Positions 24,801-33,422 of a DNA stretch of 64,000 nucleotides are shown here, one piece after another. Every line of letters starts with the position of its first letter. Position 1 is the stretch's first letter. The notes under the pieces are model-generated. The model did not search any database, had not been told where the DNA came from, and was given only the letters and a program-made list of their open reading frames with translations. The DNA comes from Streptococcus cristatus AS 1.3089 (GTDB lineage Bacteria; Bacillota; Bacilli; Lactobacillales; Streptococcaceae). The stretch spans positions 2,078,101 to 2,142,100 of the forward strand of contig NC_021175.1 in NCBI RefSeq assembly GCF_000385925.1, given 5' to 3'. Made by a program: the position numbers and the translations under genes.

Positions 24801-24919
24801 CCCCTAAAATGCTCTCTAAGCGATTTTATAGATTAGTAATATAAATTTATCATTACACCTAAAACAAACGAAAATAGGCCTATTCTCGTAACTCTCAGCG
24901 CCATATAAAAACAATATTC

Positions 24920-24949
24920 ATAAATACTTAACTAAATCCCATACTTGCT
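24920..24949 (+). repeat. 30-base direct repeat, copy 2
   Basis: The partner of 23711-23740, located 25 bases before the integrase start codon. It could be an integrase arm site or mark a duplication of the integrase leader. Confidence 0.85.
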
Positions 24950-24973
24950 TACTGATGTTAGAAAGGTATGACT

Positions 24974-26143
24974 ATGAATATTACAGAATACAAAAAGAAA
25001 AGCGGTGCTACAGTATACCGTGCAAGTGTTTATTTAGGCGTTGATAAACTTACAGGGAAAAAGGCGAGGACAACAGTCACGGCCAACACTAAAAAGGGCG
25101 TTAAAATCAAAGCCAGGGAGGCAGTCAATGCTTTTGCAGCTAATGGATATAGCGTAAAGGAAAAACCGACCATCACAACCTATAGGGAGCTGGTCGCTTT
25201 ATGGTGGGAGAGTTACAAGAATACAATCAAGCCAAACTCCCAGCAATCCATGGAGGGGATCGTAAGGCTTCATATTTTGCCTGTATTCGGTGATTACAAG
25301 CTAGACAAGCTCACTACTCCTATTATTCAGCAGCAAGTCAACAAGTGGGCTGACAAGGCCAATAAGGGCGAAAAAGGGGCGTATGCAAACTATAGCTTTC
25401 TAAACAATATAAACCGCCGTATTCTCCAATATGGCGTGACTATGCAAGTGATCCAGCATAACCCTGCGCGTGATGTTATTATTCCACGTAAACAGCGAAA
25501 CAAAGAAAATAAGGTCAAGTTTTTCAGCAACCAGGAACTAAAACAATTCCTGAATTACCTCGACCTCGACAGCTTAGACCTCTCCAGCTATGAGAATTTC
25601 TTTGACTACGTGCTCTATAAGACCTTACTTGCTACTGGTTGCCGTATTGGTGAGACTTTAGCTCTTGAATGGTCTGATATTGACCTAGAAAACGGTACTG
25701 TCAGCGTATCTAAGACTTTAAATAGATACCAGGAAACAAATACACCTAAATCAAAAGCTGGCCTAAGAAATATTGATATTGATAAAGCTACTGTTTTGCT
25801 ACTCAAACAATACAAGAACCGTCAACAAATCCAATCATGGCAATTAGGACGATCTGAGGATATTGTCTTTACCCCATTTATCACAAAATACGCCTATGCT
25901 TGCCTACTCAGAAAAAGACTACAAAAACATTTTAAGGCTGCTGGTGTGCCTGATATTAGTTTCCATGGTTTCCGCCATACTCACGCTACTATCATGCTCT
26001 ACGCTGGTATAGAGGCTAAAGACTTGCAATATAGACTAGGTCACTCTAATATCTCTATGACTTTAAATACATACGTACACGCCACTAAAGAAGGGGCTAA
26101 AAAAGCCGTCTCAATCTTTGAGGCAGCTATCAGCAAACTATAA
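24974..26143 (+). CDS. Tyrosine recombinase / integrase
   Basis: A 389-residue site-specific integrase. It has an N-terminal arm-binding domain (YRASVYLGVDKLTGKKARTTV), a SAM-like core-binding domain (about residues 65-150) and a catalytic domain. The catalytic Arg is in ATGCRIGETLALEW, His-x-x-Arg is in HGFRHTHATIML, and the nucleophile tyrosine is in LNTYVHAT. All catalytic residues are present. ATG 24974 is placed 8 bases after GAAAGG; ATG 24968 would be too close. The gene is at the right edge of the element, next to the presumed attachment site. Confidence 0.93.
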   Translation: MNITEYKKKSGATVYRASVYLGVDKLTGKKARTTVTANTKKGVKIKAREAVNAFAANGYSVKEKPTITTYRELVALWWESYKNTIKPNSQQSMEGIVRLHILPVFGDYKLDKLTTPIIQQQVNKWADKANKGEKGAYANYSFLNNINRRILQYGVTMQVIQHNPARDVIIPRKQRNKENKVKFFSNQELKQFLNYLDLDSLDLSSYENFFDYVLYKTLLATGCRIGETLALEWSDIDLENGTVSVSKTLNRYQETNTPKSKAGLRNIDIDKATVLLLKQYKNRQQIQSWQLGRSEDIVFTPFITKYAYACLLRKRLQKHFKAAGVPDISFHGFRHTHATIMLYAGIEAKDLQYRLGHSNISMTLNTYVHATKEGAKKAVSIFEAAISKL

Positions 26144-26198
26144 ATAATAAGGGTGCCCCATTTGGAGCTACCCTATTACTATACCTAAAATCAGTTAT

Positions 26199-26213
26199 GG
26201 GTAACTAAAAGGG
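26199..26213 (+). other. Candidate attachment site (attR)
   Basis: GGGTAACTAAAAGGG, 55 bases after the integrase stop, pairs with GGGTAACAAAAAGGG at 20901-20915. The match is short, so this is tentative. Confidence 0.35.
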
Positions 26214-26222
26214 TAGTAAAAT

Positions 26223-26259
26223 CAAAAAAAGCACTCTAGGATAGAGGCCTAAAGTGCTT
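26223..26259 (-). terminator. Terminator of rpsD
   Basis: AAGCACT..AGG with CCT..AGTGCTT and a seven-T run on the minus strand, 40 bases after the rpsD stop. Confidence 0.85.
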
Positions 26260-26298
26260 AATATCAAGGCTCCAAAGCCTATCTTGTTTAATAAAATA

Positions 26299-26910
26299 TT
26301 ACAACATTTTGTTGTAGAATTCAACGACAAGTGCTTCGTTGATTTCTGGGTTGATTTCGTCGCGTTCTGGCAAGCGAGTCAATGAACCTTCCAATTTTTC
26401 AGCGTCGAATGATACGAATGCTGGACGTCCAAGAGTTGCTTCAACAGCTTCAAGGATTGCAGGAACTTTCAATGATTTTTCACGAACTGAGATCACTTGA
26501 CCTGGAGTTACGCGGTATGATGGGATATCAACGCGTTTTCCGTCAACAAGGATGTGACCGTGGTTTACGAATTGACGAGCTTGACGACGAGTAGTCGCAA
26601 GACCAAGACGGTAAACAACGTTGTCCAAACGACGTTCCAAAAGAAGCATGAAGTTGAAACCAAGGATTCCGCCTTTGATTTTTGTAGCTTGTACGAACAA
26701 GTTACGGAATTGTTTTTCACCTACACCGTAAGTGAAACGAAGTTTTTGTTTTTCAGCCAATTGCAAACCGTATTCTGACAATTTAGAACGGTTGTTTGGT
26801 CCGTGTTGTCCTGGTACGTAGTTACGACGTGCCAATTCTTTACCTGTACCTGTAAGTGAAAGGCCAAGGCGACGAGCTTGTTTCCAAGATGGTCCTGTAT
26901 AACGTGACAT
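26299..26910 (-). CDS. rpsD: 30S ribosomal protein S4
   Basis: A 203-residue ribosomal protein that nucleates small-subunit assembly. The N-terminus [21 protein letters not shown] (written here in part, [14 protein letters not shown]) and the S4 RNA-binding domain ([10 protein letters not shown]...[17 protein letters not shown]) are unmistakable. It has a strong AGGAGGA ribosome site and codon use of a highly expressed gene. Transcribed alone behind a long leader. In Firmicutes S4 represses its own synthesis through the leader. Confidence 0.97.
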   Translation of the reverse strand: MSRYTGPSWKQARRLGLSLTGTGKELARRNYVPGQHGPNNRSKLSEYGLQLAEKQKLRFTYGVGEKQFRNLFVQATKIKGGILGFNFMLLLERRLDNVVYRLGLATTRRQARQFVNHGHILVDGKRVDIPSYRVTPGQVISVREKSLKVPAILEAVEATLGRPAFVSFDAEKLEGSLTRLPERDEINPEINEALVVEFYNKML

Positions 26911-27066
26911 ATGTATGTCCTCCTAAAAATAAAAATATTTCGGTGGAAATAGTCACTTAGAAAGCCCTGATTCGTGCAGATGCCCTTCGCCTAAACAGCC
27001 AAGGTTACTTGTTATAAGACACCTGTTGACGAGCTTCATGCTTTCCTGCTGCTATTTCACACAAAG
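26911..27066 (-). promoter_or_regulatory. Long rpsD 5' leader with extended -10 promoter
   Basis: TGGTACAAT (extended -10, plus-strand 27070-27078) starts a leader of about 155 bases that contains several GC-rich blocks before the ribosome site. This fits an S4-responsive autoregulatory leader, but I could not match a specific structure. Confidence 0.45.
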
Positions 27067-27120
27067 GCTATTGTACCATGAACAAAAGAAAAAGTAAAAG
27101 GGGGAAAGTAAACAAAAAAA

Positions 27121-27295
27121 GGGACTGGGACAAAAGTCCTAGCCTCTCAATGTTTTTGGATTGTCGAGCAAGACGCAGTGGTTGAGTGGGCTCTATTACG
27201 CTGATTTCATCAGCTTTTACAGCCCTACTCAACTGCGCGGAGGTGGGATGACGAAATCGAATTCTAACGAATTACCGATTTCTGTCCCACTCTCT
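27121..27295 (-). repeat. Streptococcal terminator-like repeat, copy B
   Basis: The minus strand starts AGAGAGTGGGACAG 27 bases after the stop of the ABC ATPase gene and follows copy A (20542-20726) nearly base for base. It ends in an imperfect version of the terminal hairpin (GGCTAGGAC-loop-GTCCCAGTCC) plus TTTTTT. Confidence 0.85.
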
Positions 27296-27322
27296 AAAGT
27301 CATTTTTAGAAAACAAGGAAAC

Positions 27323-28045
27323 TCACAAACCTAAAAGTTTCAAAATCTCCTGCTTGTATCGCAGCTTCTGCAGTTCTTTATCCTCGCTGTCTGACCAGGT
27401 CAATTGGAGATCTGCAACAATTTGCCCAGGCCGATTTTTCAGAATATAGATGCGGTCACTAAGAACCAGAGCCTCCTCGATGCTATGAGTGATAAGGAGA
27501 GTCGTCAGACCCAGCCTACGGTGAATATCCAGATACCAAGCGTGTAGCTCCATCTTGGTCAGCTCATCCAAAGCACTAAAGGCCTCGTCTAGAAGAAATA
27601 GCTTGTGACCGAACATATAGGTCCGCAGCAGAGCCACGCGCTGCCGCATCCCCCCGCTCAACTCATGTGGATACTTGTCTGCCACATCAAAGAGCCCGAA
27701 CTCCTTCAAAATCTGAGTCGCCTGCTCCATCGCTTCTTTTTTTGATACCTTGCGGATCAGCAGGGGCAAGATGACATTGCCCAGCACCGTCTTGTGCTCC
27801 AGCAGCAAGTCCTTCTGTAGCATGTAGCTCACGCGGCCCTTGGGATTTTCCTGACCATCTAGGACAATCCTGCCCGACTGGACCTCCAAAATCCCAGCTA
27901 TCAGATTAAAGAGGGTCGTTTTCCCGACGCCACTAGGCCCCAAAATCGCTACGACCTGGCCTGCTTCTACCTCTAGGATGATATCCTTCAAAATCTGCTG
28001 CTCATCATAAGCATAGCTTACATTTTCAAGTTTAATTTCTGTCAT
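27323..28045 (-). CDS. thiZ: ABC transporter ATP-binding protein, thiamine precursor uptake (ThiZ-like)
   Basis: A 240-residue ATPase of the NitT/TauT class. Walker A is GPSGVGKTT (residue about 36), the Q-loop is in YMLQKDLLL, the signature is LSGGMRQRV and Walker B is LFLLDEAFSALD. It powers import of a thiamine pyrimidine precursor (HMP) together with the adjacent permease and binding protein. Its ATG overlaps the stop of the binding-protein gene. The thiamine link rests on the TPP riboswitch at the head of the operon. Confidence 0.86.
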   Translation of the reverse strand: MTEIKLENVSYAYDEQQILKDIILEVEAGQVVAILGPSGVGKTTLFNLIAGILEVQSGRIVLDGQENPKGRVSYMLQKDLLLEHKTVLGNVILPLLIRKVSKKEAMEQATQILKEFGLFDVADKYPHELSGGMRQRVALLRTYMFGHKLFLLDEAFSALDELTKMELHAWYLDIHRRLGLTTLLITHSIEEALVLSDRIYILKNRPGQIVADLQLTWSDSEDKELQKLRYKQEILKLLGL

Positions 28046-29043
28046 TATTTTATATAATCGTTGCTGAATCCCTTGTCACTCAAGTCATTGTTCACGATGC
28101 CATTGTCCTTGGTCCATTTGTAAAAGGCATTCCAGCGGCTAGCCTCAAACTGACCCCACTTGTCCTTATCCGATGCATATTGCTCGGACAAATATTTTTG
28201 GGAAGCCAAGACAAAGTCACGCTTGCTTTTTAGCTCTGGCGCATGCTTGATTAACATATCCGCTGCTTCTTCAGGGTGCTCCATGGCATATTGATAGCCC
28301 TTCTTGATAGCCTGCAGGACCTTTTTCGCCTCGTCCGGATTCTTCTTGAGATAGTCATTATTGGCAATAATGACTGGAGAATAGTAGTCAAACTCCTTGA
28401 CATAGTCCTTCATATAAAAGAAATTAGTGTCCATGCCCTGAGACTGTGCCATGATGCCGTCCCAGCCATGGTAAATCCATGCCGCATCAAACAAGCCATT
28501 TTCAATCGGCGTAATTGAGTTGGAATCGTTGTTGGGAACCTTTTCTACCTCATCAAACTGGCCGCCTTGGCTTTCAACCAAGGTTTTGAGCATGCCCAGC
28601 TCCACAGGGTCATTCCAGGTACCATATTTCTTGCCAGCCAGATCCTTAGGTCCTGTAATCCCTGCAGACTTCTTAGAAATAATGCCCGAAGTATTATGCT
28701 CTACAATGGCTGCGACAGCTGTGATTTCTGCACCCTTATCCAGTTTTTTAGCCATGGAGTCCTGAAAATAAATGCCAAAAGGCGCCTTGCCATTGATAAT
28801 CAGATCCGAGCTACTATCTTCAGGCGGTAATTTGATATCTACATCCACGCCTGCTTCCTTGAAGTAGCCCTTTTCCTGAGCCACATAAAGGCCGGTATGG
28901 TTGGTGTTAGGTGACCAGTCTAGGATAAAATCAATCTTTTTATCCTTACTAGCAGACTCTGAGCCTGACTTACCACAAGCCGCTAGGCCAAAGATAGACA
29001 CGGCAGCCAAACCTGCCAGCAACATTTTATAAGTTTTTTTCAT
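28045..29043 (-). CDS. thiY: ABC transporter substrate-binding lipoprotein, ThiY/NMT1-like
   Basis: A 332-residue lipoprotein (signal LLAGLAAVSIFGLAACGKS with lipidated cysteine near residue 23). The mature domain is of the ThiY/NMT1 type: IDFILDWSPNTNHTGLYVAQ, then GYFKEAGVDVDIKLP and GWDGIMAQSQGMD. ThiY proteins bind HMP or formylaminopyrimidine. It lies between permease and ATPase genes, consistent with one importer. Confidence 0.87.
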   Translation of the reverse strand: MKKTYKMLLAGLAAVSIFGLAACGKSGSESASKDKKIDFILDWSPNTNHTGLYVAQEKGYFKEAGVDVDIKLPPEDSSSDLIINGKAPFGIYFQDSMAKKLDKGAEITAVAAIVEHNTSGIISKKSAGITGPKDLAGKKYGTWNDPVELGMLKTLVESQGGQFDEVEKVPNNDSNSITPIENGLFDAAWIYHGWDGIMAQSQGMDTNFFYMKDYVKEFDYYSPVIIANNDYLKKNPDEAKKVLQAIKKGYQYAMEHPEEAADMLIKHAPELKSKRDFVLASQKYLSEQYASDKDKWGQFEASRWNAFYKWTKDNGIVNNDLSDKGFSNDYIK

Positions 29044-29085
29044 TATAATCCTCTTTTCTTTTTTGGAAATAGCAGAGCTGAACTC

Positions 29086-29838
29086 CTATTTCCACTTAAT
29101 GACATATTTTTCACTGACAGCCACCAACTTCATCCCCAGAAGACTAATGACCGAAACCAATATGATGATAGCAAACATAGTATCGTACTGGAAAAGCTTC
29201 TTGGACTGAATCATGTAAACACCCAAGCCTTCGAAACCGCCCAGCCATTCGGAAACCACAGTTGTGATAAAGGCATAGGAAACACTGACGCGCAAGCCCG
29301 CATAGAAATAGGGCAGACTAGCTGGAATCTTAAAATGCCAGAGAATCTGCCAGCGATTGGCCTGCATAAGTTCAAAGAGAGTCAGAGTATCTCTATCACA
29401 ATGTCGAAAACCATCCAGAATACTGACGATAATTGGAAAAGTCGTCGTCAGAATAATGAGCACAATCTTGGGCAAAATCCCATAACCCAGCCAGAGAACC
29501 AGAATTGGCGCCAAAGCAATGGTCGGAATCGTCTGTACCACGACCATCATGGGGTAAATCAAATCATTGAGCCAACTCATGCTATCCATGAGCACGGCTA
29601 ATATACAGGCCAAGACGACACCCAAGACTAAACCCAGCAAGGCTACTTTTAAGGTCGCCCAGCTATGACTTGCTAGAAATCCAGCATCTCTGATAAAGGC
29701 CTGACCGATTTCCAGAGGTGTCGGCAGGATAAACTTGGGCAAGAGCTTGAGCCAGCCCATAACCTGCCAGATGACAAGGATTCCCAGCATACCCAAAAGG
29801 CTAATTTGCTGCCGCAGGATATTTTTCAAGTTTTTCAT
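29086..29838 (-). CDS. thiX: ABC transporter permease, thiamine precursor uptake (ThiX-like)
   Basis: A 250-residue BPD_transp_1 permease with about six transmembrane helices. The EAA-type cytoplasmic loop is FRHCDRDTLTLFELMQANRW followed by ILWHFKIPASLPYFYAGLRV. It belongs to the NitT/TauT/ThiX class. The start ATG 29838 lies inside the end of the thiamine-binding gene (38-base overlap), implying coupling. A preceding TTG is in frame but not needed. Confidence 0.86.
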   Translation of the reverse strand: MKNLKNILRQQISLLGMLGILVIWQVMGWLKLLPKFILPTPLEIGQAFIRDAGFLASHSWATLKVALLGLVLGVVLACILAVLMDSMSWLNDLIYPMMVVVQTIPTIALAPILVLWLGYGILPKIVLIILTTTFPIIVSILDGFRHCDRDTLTLFELMQANRWQILWHFKIPASLPYFYAGLRVSVSYAFITTVVSEWLGGFEGLGVYMIQSKKLFQYDTMFAIIILVSVISLLGMKLVAVSEKYVIKWK

Positions 29839-30091
29839 CAATACTTAAAATCTTTCCATAGTTTATTTTCACATTCGCAAAAACATTGTCTGCCTGAGTG
29901 CCTGCAAGCTCAATCGCCTGCTGCAGAATAGGAAATAAGGTCTCCCATTCCCCTTCTAGAACGGTCTCAAAAGGCGTCACGACCATCTTCACTGGCTGTT
30001 TTTGCAAAAACTCAATCACTTCCTCTATGACTGCCAAACGATTCACATCATGTGACAAAGGAAGAATCTGTAAAGCGATACTGGCTTTCAT
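29801..30091 (-). CDS. Thiamine-binding protein, YkoF/MTH1187 family
   Basis: A 96-residue ferredoxin-like protein: MKASIALQILPLSHDVNRLAV, then VKMVVTPFETVLEGEWETLF (motifs shown in part). The TPFETVLEGE phrase is the MTH1187/YkoF signature. Such proteins bind thiamine or its pyrimidine moiety. It is the first gene after a TPP riboswitch and overlaps the permease gene. AAGGAGGTG precedes the ATG. Confidence 0.87.
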   Translation of the reverse strand: MKASIALQILPLSHDVNRLAVIEEVIEFLQKQPVKMVVTPFETVLEGEWETLFPILQQAIELAGTQADNVFANVKINYGKILSIDEKLEKYPAAAN

Positions 30092-30224
30092 CTCTTCACC
30101 TCCTTACTTTCATGCTTCATCTGAGAATATTGTATGCAGATCGGATTAAAAGTCACAAGAAAATAACTTGGCATTTAAACAAAAAGACAGCGAGCTCCCT
30201 CTATAAACACTTTGCTTTCCATAC

Positions 30225-30256
30225 AAAAACACCTTCTCCAATATGGAAAAGGTGTT
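30225..30256 (-). terminator. Riboswitch expression-platform terminator
   Basis: AACACCTTCTCCA-loop-TGGAAAAGGTGTT (13 bp with one mismatch) followed by five T on the minus strand, between the TPP aptamer and the first gene. Confidence 0.85.
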
Positions 30257-30328
30257 GCATGCATCAGTAAACTAACTTGGCGAATGACTCTCCATTTTAG
30301 CAAAACCACAAGGTCTTTACAAATACAA

Positions 30329-30402
<74 letters not shown>

Positions 30403-30495
30403 ATATATGCTTTTATGATAGCCTAACTCTCTAAAAAAGTCAAGATTTTGGTTTGTATAGTCCTAAGCTTGCCAGACCTTTTAGCAGTTAATCAG

Positions 30496-31119
30496 CTATC
30501 TATATGCGCCTTTTTCTTGCAGCAAGTCCTGCATAGCTAGAATGTTATCACTCTCTCTTTCAGCTAAGATGGTTTCAAATCCCAATTCAGCTGCCGTATC
30601 CAAGTTTGCCTGAATGTCGTCAATGAAAACGGACTCTGTCGGCTCAATCCCGTATTTTTTCAGCAGTTTTTGATAAATCTCAGGCTCTGGCTTGACAACC
30701 CCGACTTCTGAGGAGAGAATATAGCCCGACAGCAGTGGATAGATGGGTAGCAAACCAGCTTTTTCAATACGGTAAAAAATCTCACAAGTAGTTGACAGGA
30801 TGTAAATGCGATAGCCTTGCTCAGCCCACAGCCGAATCTGCTCCTGTAAACCACTGTAAACCTCCACAACCTCATACCAATTGTAGAAGATATTCTGAAC
30901 GGCAGAATGATACGAATCATCCAGCTGAACCAGCACTTCGTCACAGGCTTCTTTCAAACTCAACTCTCCCTTGTCTGTTTGATGCCAGACACCCGACTCA
31001 AAAATGACCTGTCTAAGAAGCTGTCGTCGCTCTTTCTCAGGTTCAAAAGAGGTCAAGATTTTCTCAGAATTCCATTCAATCAAGACATTTCCTAAGTCAA
31101 AAACCAAGTTTTTTATCAT
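30496..31119 (-). CDS. HAD-superfamily hydrolase, YihX-like
   Basis: A 207-residue HAD IA phosphatase-like protein. Motif I is FDLGNVLIEW, motif II ILSTTCE, the motif III lysine is in GVVKPEPEIYQKLL and motif IV is VFIDDIQANLDTAAELG. As in YihX-like enzymes, motif I carries D-x-G-N. Start ATG 31119 (MIKNLVFDLG) was chosen over an upstream GTG because the fold begins there, though the ribosome site GAAGGAA is very close. Substrate unknown. Confidence 0.82.
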   Translation of the reverse strand: MIKNLVFDLGNVLIEWNSEKILTSFEPEKERRQLLRQVIFESGVWHQTDKGELSLKEACDEVLVQLDDSYHSAVQNIFYNWYEVVEVYSGLQEQIRLWAEQGYRIYILSTTCEIFYRIEKAGLLPIYPLLSGYILSSEVGVVKPEPEIYQKLLKKYGIEPTESVFIDDIQANLDTAAELGFETILAERESDNILAMQDLLQEKGAYR

Positions 31120-31233
31120 TTCCTTCACCAGCACTTTCCCTTTTATAGAAGCTTTCGTAAGTTCCAGCTCATGCCAACCATTCCAACCGACCTTGACTAT
31201 CTCTAGTATAGTATGTTTAGGTTAAGAAAAATC

Positions 31234-31297
31234 CCAGAAATGAACTGTTCCTAGAGTTGGGTTTTACCCAACTCTAGGAAGCAATACAAAGTTCTGG
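31234..31297. other. Long perfect hairpin behind veg
   Basis: TTCCTAGAGTTGGGT-ttt-ACCCAACTCTAGGAA (15 bp, 31248-31280) is enclosed by a further CCAGAA/TTCTGG pair (31234-31239 with 31292-31297). There is no T run on either side. It may block RNA decay or act as a non-canonical terminator for the replication-gene operon. Confidence 0.7.
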
Positions 31298-31306
31298 AAT
31301 CACATG

Positions 31307-31585
31307 TTATTCTTGGTCAAAATAGCGAATTAAATTTTTCTCTGTCAAAATATCTGAGTAAGTATAGGACTCCACATAGGTGTTAGCAATTTCACCTGGT
31401 TGGCCCCCTTCATTTTCATACTCAACAATAAATAGAGAAGGATACACTTCAATCAAGCGACCTTGTTTGCTTTTTTGGCGCTTACGGCCATTTTCCAAGG
31501 TCATTTCCACCATCTGCCCCTCGTGAGCCTTGATGTCCTCCTTGATTTTCTTCATTTTTGCCACATCTGTAAATGCATCACTCAT
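31307..31585 (-). CDS. veg: Veg family protein
   Basis: A 92-residue DUF1021 protein: MSDAFTDVAKMKKIKEDIKA, then LENGRKRQKSKQGRLIEVYP. Veg of B. subtilis affects biofilm formation and is very highly expressed; its molecular function is unsettled. ATG 31585 has GAGAGG upstream at good spacing. It starts one base after the dnaC stop codon and closes that operon. Confidence 0.88.
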   Translation of the reverse strand: MSDAFTDVAKMKKIKEDIKAHEGQMVEMTLENGRKRQKSKQGRLIEVYPSLFIVEYENEGGQPGEIANTYVESYTYSDILTEKNLIRYFDQE

Positions 31586-31586
31586 A

Positions 31587-32942
31587 CTATACATCCTCTC
31601 TTTTAGAAATACTTGAAAACTTATTATATTCTTTTTGGAAAATTAGCTCAACCGTTCCACGCGCTCCGCTCCGGTTCTTCTCAATAATGACTTCGACCTT
31701 ATTATTCGGAATGCCTTCCTCTTCCTCACCGGCCCGCTCATAATAGTCATCCCGGTAAAGAAAGGCTACGATATCCGCATCCTGCTCAATAGATCCAGAT
31801 TCCCGAATATCAGACAGCACTGGTCGCTTATCCTGCCGCTGCTCCACGCCACGCGAGAGCTGACTCAGCGCAATAACCGGAACCTTGAGCTCTTTAGCCA
31901 AAATCTTAAGCTGGCGGGAAATTTCTGAAACTTCCTGCTGGCGGTTTTCACGACCCGTTCCTGTAATCAATTGCAGGTAGTCAATCAAAATCAGGCCAAG
32001 ATTGCCTGTCTCCTGAGACAACTTACGAGCTCGCGAACGAATCTCTGTAATCCGAATCCCTGGCGTATCATCAATATAAATACTAGCATTGGCCAGATTA
32101 GCTGTCGCAATGGTATATTTCTGCCACTCTTCATCTGTCAGTTGCCCTGTACGAATAGAGTGAGAATTAATCACTCCTTCTGAGGCCAGCATCCGGTCCA
32201 CCAGACTCTCTGCCCCCATTTCTAGGGAGAAGATAGCCACCGTCTTATCCAGCTTAGTCCCGATATTCTGGGCGATATTGAGGGCAAAGGCCGTCTTTCC
32301 GACCGCAGGACGAGCAGCTAGGATGATTAACTCTTCTTCGTGCAAGCCAGTCGTCATCTTATCCAGCTCACGGTAACCTGTCGCAATCCCTGTAATATCA
32401 GTAGTTTGCTGAGAACGAGCTTCCAGACTAGCGAAGTTAAGATTTAGAATGTCCTGAATGGTTTTAAAACCGCTACGGCTGGCCGTTTCACTGACATCAA
32501 TCAGGGCCTTTTCCGCACCCGCAATGATTTCCTCGGATGGTCTCTCTCCATCATAGGCTTGGTTGATGGATTCCGTTAAACGCGAAATCAGCCGACGCAA
32601 GATTGCTTTTTCAGAGACGATCTTAGCATAATACTCTGCATTGGCAGAAGTCGGCACAGAGTTAACGACCTCCACCAGATAGCTCAAACCGCCAATATTC
32701 TGCAAGTCGCCTTGGCTATCCAAAATATTGCGGACGGTGGTCGCATCGATAGCATCCCCACGGTCTGCCAAGTCAATCATGGCCTTAAAAATCAGCCGAT
32801 GAGCATATTTAAAGAAATCTCCAGGCTCAATATATTCACGGACAAAGACCAGTTTGCTCTCATCGATGAAAATGGCCCCTAGTACAGACTGCTCTGCTAA
32901 AATATCTTGAGGCTGAGCTCGCAACTCATCAATCTCTGCCAT
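31587..32942 (-). CDS. dnaC: Replicative DNA helicase
   Basis: A 451-residue DnaB-type hexameric helicase (called DnaC in B. subtilis) that unwinds DNA at the fork. The N-terminal DnaB domain (LRAQPQDILAEQSVLGAIF) is followed by a RecA-like domain with Walker A ARPAVGKTAFALNIA, Walker B LILIDYLQLI and the DnaB motif REISRQLK-type ISRQLKILAKEL. It follows rplI by 26 bases. No intein is present. Confidence 0.96.
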   Translation of the reverse strand: MAEIDELRAQPQDILAEQSVLGAIFIDESKLVFVREYIEPGDFFKYAHRLIFKAMIDLADRGDAIDATTVRNILDSQGDLQNIGGLSYLVEVVNSVPTSANAEYYAKIVSEKAILRRLISRLTESINQAYDGERPSEEIIAGAEKALIDVSETASRSGFKTIQDILNLNFASLEARSQQTTDITGIATGYRELDKMTTGLHEEELIILAARPAVGKTAFALNIAQNIGTKLDKTVAIFSLEMGAESLVDRMLASEGVINSHSIRTGQLTDEEWQKYTIATANLANASIYIDDTPGIRITEIRSRARKLSQETGNLGLILIDYLQLITGTGRENRQQEVSEISRQLKILAKELKVPVIALSQLSRGVEQRQDKRPVLSDIRESGSIEQDADIVAFLYRDDYYERAGEEEEGIPNNKVEVIIEKNRSGARGTVELIFQKEYNKFSSISKREDV

Positions 32943-32968
32943 AGGTGAATCCTTCCTTTATTCCCTTT

Positions 32969-33421
32969 CTACCCTTCAGTAACCCGCAGGCGAATCACAC
33001 CTGTCACATCTTGGTAAATCTTTACAGGAACATCAATCAGACCAATCGAACGAATGGGAGAATCAACCTTGATATTCCGTTTGTCAATTTTTAGGCCAAA
33101 TTGCTTTTGTAGTTCATCAGCAATTTTCTTGTTAGTAATCGAACCAAAAGTCCGTCCGTCTGGGCCGACCTTCTCTGTAAACGCAACAACCGTTGCTTCT
33201 TCTTCCAACTTCGCTTTGATAGCTTGAGCCTCTGCTACCATTTCTGCGTGGGCTTTTTCTTGAGATTTTTGCTTTCCTCTCAACTCCCCAATAGCTTGTG
33301 CAGTTGCTTCCTTAGCCAAGTTTTTCTTGATTAAGAAATTTTGAGCGTAGCCAGTAGGCACTTCCTTGATTTCCCCTTTTTTCCCTTTTCCTTTTACATC
33401 TGCTAAAAAAATAACTTTCAT
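32969..33421 (-). CDS. rplI: 50S ribosomal protein L9
   Basis: A 150-residue L9 with the typical start [20 protein letters not shown] (20 residues) and the [18 protein letters not shown]-binding stretch, a central helix and the C-terminal domain. It binds 23S rRNA at the base of the L1 stalk. It starts one base after gdpP, and lies between gdpP and dnaC as in many Firmicutes. Confidence 0.97.
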   Translation of the reverse strand: MKVIFLADVKGKGKKGEIKEVPTGYAQNFLIKKNLAKEATAQAIGELRGKQKSQEKAHAEMVAEAQAIKAKLEEEATVVAFTEKVGPDGRTFGSITNKKIADELQKQFGLKIDKRNIKVDSPIRSIGLIDVPVKIYQDVTGVIRLRVTEG

Positions 33422-33422
33422 T

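Larger units (their letters stand above)
20901..26213 (+). mobile_element. Small integrated element (satellite-like or decayed prophage) next to rpsD
   Basis: The segment carries a tyrosine integrase at its right end, a divergent pair of Xre regulators, a DUF1492 late-regulator-like gene, a DUF3800 gene and several tiny ORFs, all AT-rich and unlike the flanking core genes. It has no recognisable replication, packaging or structural genes. GGGTAACAAAAAGGG (20901-20915) and GGGTAACTAAAAGGG (26199-26213) match at 14 of 15 bases and are candidate attachment cores. The right end lies just outside the rpsD terminator. The element call is firm, its exact ends are not. Confidence 0.7.
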
